From positions 558,001 to 622,000 of the forward strand of contig NZ_JADWOX010000001.1 of the NCBI RefSeq assembly GCF_016135805.1: 64,000 bases of DNA, given 5' to 3'. A program made the translations under genes and the position numbers. This DNA comes from Caulobacter hibisci (lineage in GTDB: Bacteria; Pseudomonadota; Alphaproteobacteria; Caulobacterales; Caulobacteraceae). Position 1 is the first letter of the stretch. Each line of letters opens with the position of its first letter. The notes beneath the pieces are model-generated. The model worked only from the letters and a program-made list of their open reading frames with translations. It did no database searches and was not told the origin of the DNA. Positions 57,231 through 64,000 of this stretch are shown here, piece by piece.

Positions 57231-57247
57231 TTAGTGGAGGAAATCGC

Positions 57248-59602
57248 ATGGCCTGGCTCAACGGAGCGCGTCGACGCGCCCTGGCCTTTAGTCTGGTTTC
57301 GGGTCTGGCGCTCAGCGCCGCCGCGAACCTCGCCGTCGCGGCGCCGACCACCACGGTCGATCGCAACGGCTCCTATGTCTCGGTCGAGACCTACGCCCCC
57401 AACGTCATCCGCGTGACCATCAGCCAGGACAAGGACCTGGCCAAGGCCGCCCCCGGCTACGGGATCAACGGCGCGCCCAGCGACAAGGGCTGGCGCCACG
57501 ACCAGAAGGCCGGCGCCGACATTTTCACCTCGTCGGACCTGTCGCTGGAAGTCGTCGCCCAGCCGTGGCCGGGCGCGCCCAGCCTGCAGGAGCGCTATTT
57601 CGCCCCCTCCCTGCCGCCGGTCTCGATCAAGGTCCGCAAGGCCGACGGGACCTCGCTGGTCGACATGGAAGGCTGGGAGATGTCGCCCCACGTCGTCAGC
57701 GGCGAGAAGACCTATCGCGCCGGCGCCACCTTCTCGACCACGCACGACGAGCACTTCTACGGCCTGGGCCAGAACCAGGAGCAGGAGACGACGCTCGACC
57801 TGCGCGGCCGCACCGTCGACTGCAAGCACGACTACGACGCCCCGCACGGCGAGACCGTCTGCGTGCCGTTCCTGGTGACCTCCAAGGGCTACGGCATTCT
57901 CTGGGACAACCCGTCGGCCACCAAGATCTATCCGGGCGTCAACGGCCGCACCCTGTGGCAGAGCAATGTCGGCGAGCGGGTGTCGTTCTTCGTCATTACC
58001 GGCAAGACCACCGACGAGATCTATGCCGGCTACCGCGCCCTGACCGGCGTCACCCCGCTGCCGCCCAAGGCCGCCTTCGGCTACATCCAGTCCAAGGCCC
58101 GCTACGAGAGCCAGGCCGAATTCATGGCCGTGGCCGACGGCTACCAGAAGCGCCAGCTGCCGCTCGACATCATGGTGCTGGACTGGTTCCACTGGACCCG
58201 CATGGGCCAGATCGACATCGATCCCAAGGCCTTCCCCGACCCGGCCGGCATGAACAAGACGCTGCACGACCGCGGCGTCGAGACCATCATCAGCGTCTGG
58301 CCCCGCTTCGAGCAGGAAGGCCGCTACTTCAACTACATGGCCGACAAGGGCTATTTCCTGAGGGACGCCGACGGCAAGGTCGTCGACGGCCTGCCGTTCC
58401 GCAGCGATCGCACGGGCGCCCTGATCGACACCACCAACCCCGAGGCCCGCGAGTGGTTCTGGGGCAAGATCCGCGACAACATCCTCTCGCAGGGCTTCGA
58501 CTGGCTGTGGCTGGACGAGACCGAGCCGGATCTCGTGCCGTCGGGCTTCTTCTTCCACGCCGGCTCGGGCGACCGCATCCGCAACGCCTTCCCGCTGATG
58601 CACGCCCAGCTGGCCGCCGACGGCTCGCGCCGCGACCGTCCCGACAAGCGCAACCTGATCCTGGCCCGCGCCGCGTATACGGGCGCCCAGCGCAACGGCT
58701 CGCTGTTCTGGTCGTCCGACATCAAGCCGACCTGGGAAACCCTCAAGCGCCAGGTGCCGACGGGCCTGAACTTCACCGCTTCGGGTCTGGCCTATTGGGG
58801 CAACGACATCGGCGGCTGGCAGTGGCTGCCGCAAACCACGACGGCGACCAAGCCGCCGCTGCTGAATCCGTCCGACGCCCGCGACGTGGTCGGCCAGAAC
58901 AACGACTATCCCGAGCTGTTCACCCGCTGGTTCCAGTACGGCGTCTTCACCCCGACCCTGCGCGTGCACGGCATGCGCAAGGAGGCCGAGCTGTGGTCGT
59001 TCGGCAAGGAGGCCGAGGCCGTCCTGACCAAGTACGTCAAGCTGCGCTACGCGCTGATGCCGTACCTCTACTCGATGGGCAAGACGACCTACGACACCGG
59101 CGCGCCGTTCATGCGCGGCCTGTTCATGGACTTCCCGAACGACCCGAAGGTGGCCAACATCGGCGACCAGTACATGTTCGGCCCGGCCTTCCTGGTGGCC
59201 CCGGTCACCGACCAGGGCGTGACCGAGCGCGACGTCTACCTGCCGGCCGGCGCCGACTGGTACGACTACTGGACCAACCAGAAGTACACGGGCGGCCAGA
59301 CGGTGCATGTGAAGGCGCCGATCGACACCATCCCGCTGTTCGTTCGCGCCGGGTCGATCGTGCCGATGGGCGCGCCGATCCTCAACACCCGCCAGACCCA
59401 GGCCCTCAGCGCCGTGAAGGTCTGGCCGGGCGCCGACGCGGAGTTCTCGCTCTATGACGACGACGGCGTCACCAACGCCTACGAGAAGGGCGTCGGCAAG
59501 ACGGTGAAGCTGCGCTGGGACGACAAGGCCGGCAAGCTGACCGCCACGGGCGACAAGGCCCTGGCGGCCCAGGCCCAGGCCGCGGTCCAGGTGGTGAAGT
59601 AA
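57248..59602 (+). CDS. Glycoside hydrolase family 31 enzyme (alpha-glucosidase/alpha-xylosidase), exported
   Basis: A 784-residue GH31 protein with a signal peptide (ALAFSLVSGLALSAAANLAVAA). The catalytic barrel has nucleophile Asp in FDWLWLDETEPD and a probable acid/base Asp in WSSDIKPTWETL; LDWFHWTRMG and YWGNDIGGWQW line the substrate pocket. C-terminal beta domains follow (AGSIVPMGAP, WPGADAEFSLYDDDG). GH31 enzymes release alpha-glucose or alpha-xylose, the latter in xyloglucan breakdown; the FHWTRMG loop does not settle which. GGAGG lies 7 nt ahead of the ATG, and a LacI-type site suggests sugar-inducible control. It lies between rplL and rpoB with no linked sugar genes. Confidence 0.93.
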   Translation: MAWLNGARRRALAFSLVSGLALSAAANLAVAAPTTTVDRNGSYVSVETYAPNVIRVTISQDKDLAKAAPGYGINGAPSDKGWRHDQKAGADIFTSSDLSLEVVAQPWPGAPSLQERYFAPSLPPVSIKVRKADGTSLVDMEGWEMSPHVVSGEKTYRAGATFSTTHDEHFYGLGQNQEQETTLDLRGRTVDCKHDYDAPHGETVCVPFLVTSKGYGILWDNPSATKIYPGVNGRTLWQSNVGERVSFFVITGKTTDEIYAGYRALTGVTPLPPKAAFGYIQSKARYESQAEFMAVADGYQKRQLPLDIMVLDWFHWTRMGQIDIDPKAFPDPAGMNKTLHDRGVETIISVWPRFEQEGRYFNYMADKGYFLRDADGKVVDGLPFRSDRTGALIDTTNPEAREWFWGKIRDNILSQGFDWLWLDETEPDLVPSGFFFHAGSGDRIRNAFPLMHAQLAADGSRRDRPDKRNLILARAAYTGAQRNGSLFWSSDIKPTWETLKRQVPTGLNFTASGLAYWGNDIGGWQWLPQTTTATKPPLLNPSDARDVVGQNNDYPELFTRWFQYGVFTPTLRVHGMRKEAELWSFGKEAEAVLTKYVKLRYALMPYLYSMGKTTYDTGAPFMRGLFMDFPNDPKVANIGDQYMFGPAFLVAPVTDQGVTERDVYLPAGADWYDYWTNQKYTGGQTVHVKAPIDTIPLFVRAGSIVPMGAPILNTRQTQALSAVKVWPGADAEFSLYDDDGVTNAYEKGVGKTVKLRWDDKAGKLTATGDKALAAQAQAAVQVVK

Positions 59603-59608
59603 GAGACG

Positions 59609-59639
59609 AGGGGAGGGCGGAAACGTCCTCCCCTTTTTT
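59609..59639 (+). terminator. Rho-independent terminator of the GH31 gene
   Basis: AGGGGAGG/CCTCCCCT stem with 10-nt loop followed by a run of six T, 6 bp after the stop codon. Confidence 0.88.
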
Positions 59640-59642
59640 ATT

Positions 59643-59860
59643 CCCTCTCTCTGAGAGAGAGGGAGGGGCCCGCCGCCGGAGGCGGTGGGAGGGTGAGAGG
59701 TTACGCGCTCTCCGAACTGAGCGCGGATAGGGCGCACGAAAGTCGTCTCGGGGCCGTGCCGTTTGCAAGCGCCGGAATCGGGTTTTCCTGCCGACGGTAA
59801 AACCTCTCACCCTCCCACCGCCTCCGGCGGCGGGCCCCTCCCTCTCTCAAAGAGAGAGGG
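59643..59860. repeat. Large inverted repeat (60-bp arms) between GH31 and TPR-protein genes
   Basis: Arms 59643-59702 and 59801-59860 are complementary over 60 bp with a single mismatch in the terminal hairpin loop, separated by a 98-bp unrelated centre. Each arm contains the C/T-rich hairpin of this family. The right arm covers the last codons and the stop codon of the minus-strand TPR protein. Confidence 0.9.
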
Positions 59861-61559
59861 GTTTTCCATCAAGCCGCTCCGCCAACGCCCCCGCCACCTC
59901 CTCCAGCCGCGGCCCCCAGTCATCGGCCCCCTCCGGCGCGAAAGCCCGCACGTTCGGGTACCAGGGATAGCCGCCGGTCCCCAGCATCGGCCAGGGCGGG
60001 TTGGAGGCGATGATCCAGGTCTCGACGCCGCAGGCGGCGGCGATGTTGCTGGTGGCGGTCATCGGGCTGATGACCATGTCGAGCGCGCAGGTCAGGGCCG
60101 CGACGCCTTCGAGGTCCTGCATCAGGTCCAGGCCCGGCGGGGTGCGGATGTCGAGGCCCATAGCGGCGGCCTTGGCCAGTTCGGGCTCGGGGCCGCCATA
60201 CTGCAGATTGACGAACACCGCGCCGGGCGTGCGCAGCACCGGCGTCCAGGTCTCGAACGGGGCGAAGCGGCGGTTGCGCAGGCCGTTCATCAGCCGGCTG
60301 CGCCACATGACGCCGACCTTGCGGCCGGGGCCCAGGCTCGCCAGCCAGTCGCGCCAATGGGCGAGGCGGTCCGGATCGGGCGACAGGAAGGCGCGCGGCG
60401 CGAAGCGATCGGCGCTCGGGCGCAGCAGCGGCAGCAGGGCTCCCATCGGCGCCCAGGCGTCGCAGGCGCCGGCCTCCGGGGCGCTGCGGGTGGTCCGGCC
60501 GGCCAGGCTGGTGCTGGTGTGAGGGATCACCCGCACGCCGGGAAAGCCGCGGGCGAACAGCGACACCAGGCGCGGCTCGACCGCCAGGGCCAGACGGCCG
60601 GACGGACCCAGCGCCGACAGCAGGTCGGGCAGCAGCGATCCGAACATCACCTCGTCGCCCAGCCCCTGCTCGCCGACCAGCAAGAGAGACAGGCCCCGCA
60701 GCGGCCGCTCGGGCGTCCACCGCGCGCCGGCGATGTCAAAGGCCATGGCTTCGCGCCGCTCGGGCAGCAGGCGGGCGGCGTAGTCGGCCCAGCCGCCGGC
60801 GATGTCCCCCAGGCACAGCTGGGCGAAGGCCCGGGTCATGCGGATCGATGCGGCCTGGGGCTGGCTGGGAGAGGCGGCCAGGGCCGCGTCGCAGGCGGCC
60901 AGGGCGCCGGCCGCGTCGCCGACGTCGAGGCGGGCGATGGCGGCGTTGGCCAGCACCGGGATTTCGCGCGGTCCCAGGCGGGCGGCCTCGTCGTGGAACA
61001 CCTTGGCGTCCTCGTCGTCGCCCCGCTGGGTGGCGATCGAGCCGAGCAGGCTCCACAGATTGGGGTCCTCCGGGGCCAGGACCATGGCCTCGCGCACCAC
61101 CCTCAGGGCGTCGTCGAAGCGGTCGAGGTCGCGCAGGGTCGAGGCCAGGTCCTGGGCGTCGGCCAGGTCGCCGGGGGCGGCGACGCGCACTCGGGTCAGC
61201 AGGTCGGCCGCCAGGGCCGGCTGCCCCAGCCGCCGGGCCAGCCGGGCCAGGTCGCGCACGCCGTCGACGTCGTCCGGCCACAGCTTGTGGGCGGCCTGGT
61301 AGGCGGTGAAGGCCTTGGGCAGCTGGCCCCAGCGTTCATAGATGAAGCCCAGCAGCCGCAGGGCCAGCGGCCCGCCCTGCGGGGCGGCGGCCATGGCCTT
61401 GCGCTCGGCCGCCTGGAAGTCGCCGGCCGCCAGGTCGGAGCTGGCGGCGATCATCAGCTGGCGCGGAGCGGGCGAGACCTCGTCGATCCGGTCGGCGATC
61501 CGCTGCATCGGCGAGACGAGCGTGGTCGCGGCGCTGGGCCTCAGCTTGGCGGGGGGCAT
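59847..61559 (-). CDS. TPR-repeat protein with glycosyltransferase-like C-terminal domain
   Basis: A 570-residue cytoplasmic protein. Residues about 30-250 form tandem TPR helices (AFTAYQAAHKLWPDDVDGV, DDALRVVREAMVLAPEDPNL, GALAACDAALAASPSQP). The C-terminal half resembles the GT9/GT41-like glycosyltransferase fold (LLLVGEQGLGDEVMFGSLLP, VGVMWRSR, DMVISPMTATSNIAAACG). Proteins of this build occur in flagellin or surface glycosylation in Caulobacter-like bacteria, which is a reasonable but unproven guess. ATG 61559 follows AAGGA. The final residues PLSL and the TGA are encoded by the right arm of an inverted repeat. It is divergent from rpoB. Confidence 0.85.
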   Translation of the reverse strand: MPPAKLRPSAATTLVSPMQRIADRIDEVSPAPRQLMIAASSDLAAGDFQAAERKAMAAAPQGGPLALRLLGFIYERWGQLPKAFTAYQAAHKLWPDDVDGVRDLARLARRLGQPALAADLLTRVRVAAPGDLADAQDLASTLRDLDRFDDALRVVREAMVLAPEDPNLWSLLGSIATQRGDDEDAKVFHDEAARLGPREIPVLANAAIARLDVGDAAGALAACDAALAASPSQPQAASIRMTRAFAQLCLGDIAGGWADYAARLLPERREAMAFDIAGARWTPERPLRGLSLLLVGEQGLGDEVMFGSLLPDLLSALGPSGRLALAVEPRLVSLFARGFPGVRVIPHTSTSLAGRTTRSAPEAGACDAWAPMGALLPLLRPSADRFAPRAFLSPDPDRLAHWRDWLASLGPGRKVGVMWRSRLMNGLRNRRFAPFETWTPVLRTPGAVFVNLQYGGPEPELAKAAAMGLDIRTPPGLDLMQDLEGVAALTCALDMVISPMTATSNIAAACGVETWIIASNPPWPMLGTGGYPWYPNVRAFAPEGADDWGPRLEEVAGALAERLDGKPLSL

Positions 61560-61914
61560 GCGGATCCTTGGCGACGAACGACGGCCGTGACGAAGGCTGT
61601 CGAGCATAAAACGGAACCTCGCCGACGAATGGGGCGCTATTTCCCCCTTTCCATCCTCGCTTCGATCCCCTATATCCGCCCGTTCACGAAGACATTTCGG
61701 CGGAGTGCGTCCACGCACGTCCGCCCTTCAACGCCCCGAGGCGCGATCAGCCGCCCTCCGATCCGCGCGAAGGGGCGCCCATCGAGCTTCCGGTCCCGGT
61801 CGCTCGCTAGGGGAATTCCAGCGTCCGACGCTCTCCGACCAGGGGAGCGGCGAGGGTGGACGCCGAGGCATTCGAATTCACGCGCGGATTCCGTCCGCGC
61901 CGCAGGGAAAAAAC
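61560..61914 (+). promoter_or_regulatory. 355-bp region upstream of rpoB with probable promoter
   Basis: No gene seen. CCTATATC at 61669-61676 matches the Caulobacter housekeeping -10 (GCTANAWC) at all but the first base, with only a weak -35 (TTTCCA, 61648-61653). This would give a leader of about 230 nt. A second promoter on the minus strand must serve the TPR-protein gene. No strong ribosome site is visible before the rpoB ATG beyond CAGGGAAA. Confidence 0.5.

Positions 61915-64000
<2,086 letters not shown>

Overview
The window is about 68% G+C with dense, biased coding and reads as a chromosomal segment of an alphaproteobacterium, most likely Caulobacter or a close relative. The signs are the direct-repeat LexA box GAAC-N7-GAAC ahead of imuA, imuB and dnaE2; a DnaG primase without its zinc-finger ligands; a TonB-dependent receptor and a secreted GH31 glycosidase; many sensor kinases; and families of long C/T-rich imperfect palindromes between genes. 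There is no rRNA, prophage, insertion sequence or CRISPR array. One amidase is cut by the left edge and rpoB by the right edge.

Layout. 1-9.9 kb: secreted peptidases and transporters (amidase, DPP-IV, gamma-glutamyltransferase, epoxide hydrolase, Bcr/CflA pump, CPBP protease, DUF423, TerC) and a small winged-helix regulator with two membrane-protein genes behind a large palindrome. 10-12.7 kb: a Pro/Ala-rich lipoprotein with an internal membrane span, then rlmB. 12.8-14.4 kb: tRNA-Tyr, tRNA-Gly, tuf. 14.6-21.2 kb: DUF998 protein, M28 peptidase, a 73-residue flagellar-rod-like protein, an ECF sigma/anti-sigma pair, a subtilase and a Ser/Gly/Ala-rich exported protein. 21.3-28.8 kb: rpoD and dnaG, separated by an oppositely oriented hybrid kinase whose receiver domain is cut by an amber codon. 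29-33.3 kb: BON-domain protein, group III truncated haemoglobin overlapping a 2OG-Fe dioxygenase, HWE kinase. 33.5-39.4 kb: the SOS mutasome imuA-imuB-dnaE2. 39.5-44.6 kb: sugar-nucleotide dehydratase, moeA, ferredoxin-NADP reductase, small lipoprotein. 44.8-64 kb: tRNA-Trp, secE, nusG, rplK, rplA, rplJ, rplL and rpoB, a classical cluster here broken up by a hybrid kinase plus TonB receptor, by vapBC plus a flavoprotein, and by a GH31 enzyme plus a TPR protein.

How the genes work together. The transcription/translation core (tuf, secE, nusG, ribosomal proteins, rpoB, rpoD, dnaG) is spread over 50 kb with accessory genes in between; strong hairpin terminators close most core segments, and rplJL has its own promoter and a structured leader. 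imuA, imuB and dnaE2 form one LexA-controlled translesion-synthesis unit. The ECF sigma factor, its coupled membrane anti-sigma and the divergent secreted subtilase look like an envelope-stress or secretion cassette.

The most unusual signals are: palindromic repeats packed into the imu locus, two of them translated in frame inside ImuB and DnaE2; the amber-split receiver domain; the candidate envelope-spanning lipoprotein; the minimal rod-like protein; and a 36-bp near-perfect palindrome covering a possible start codon.
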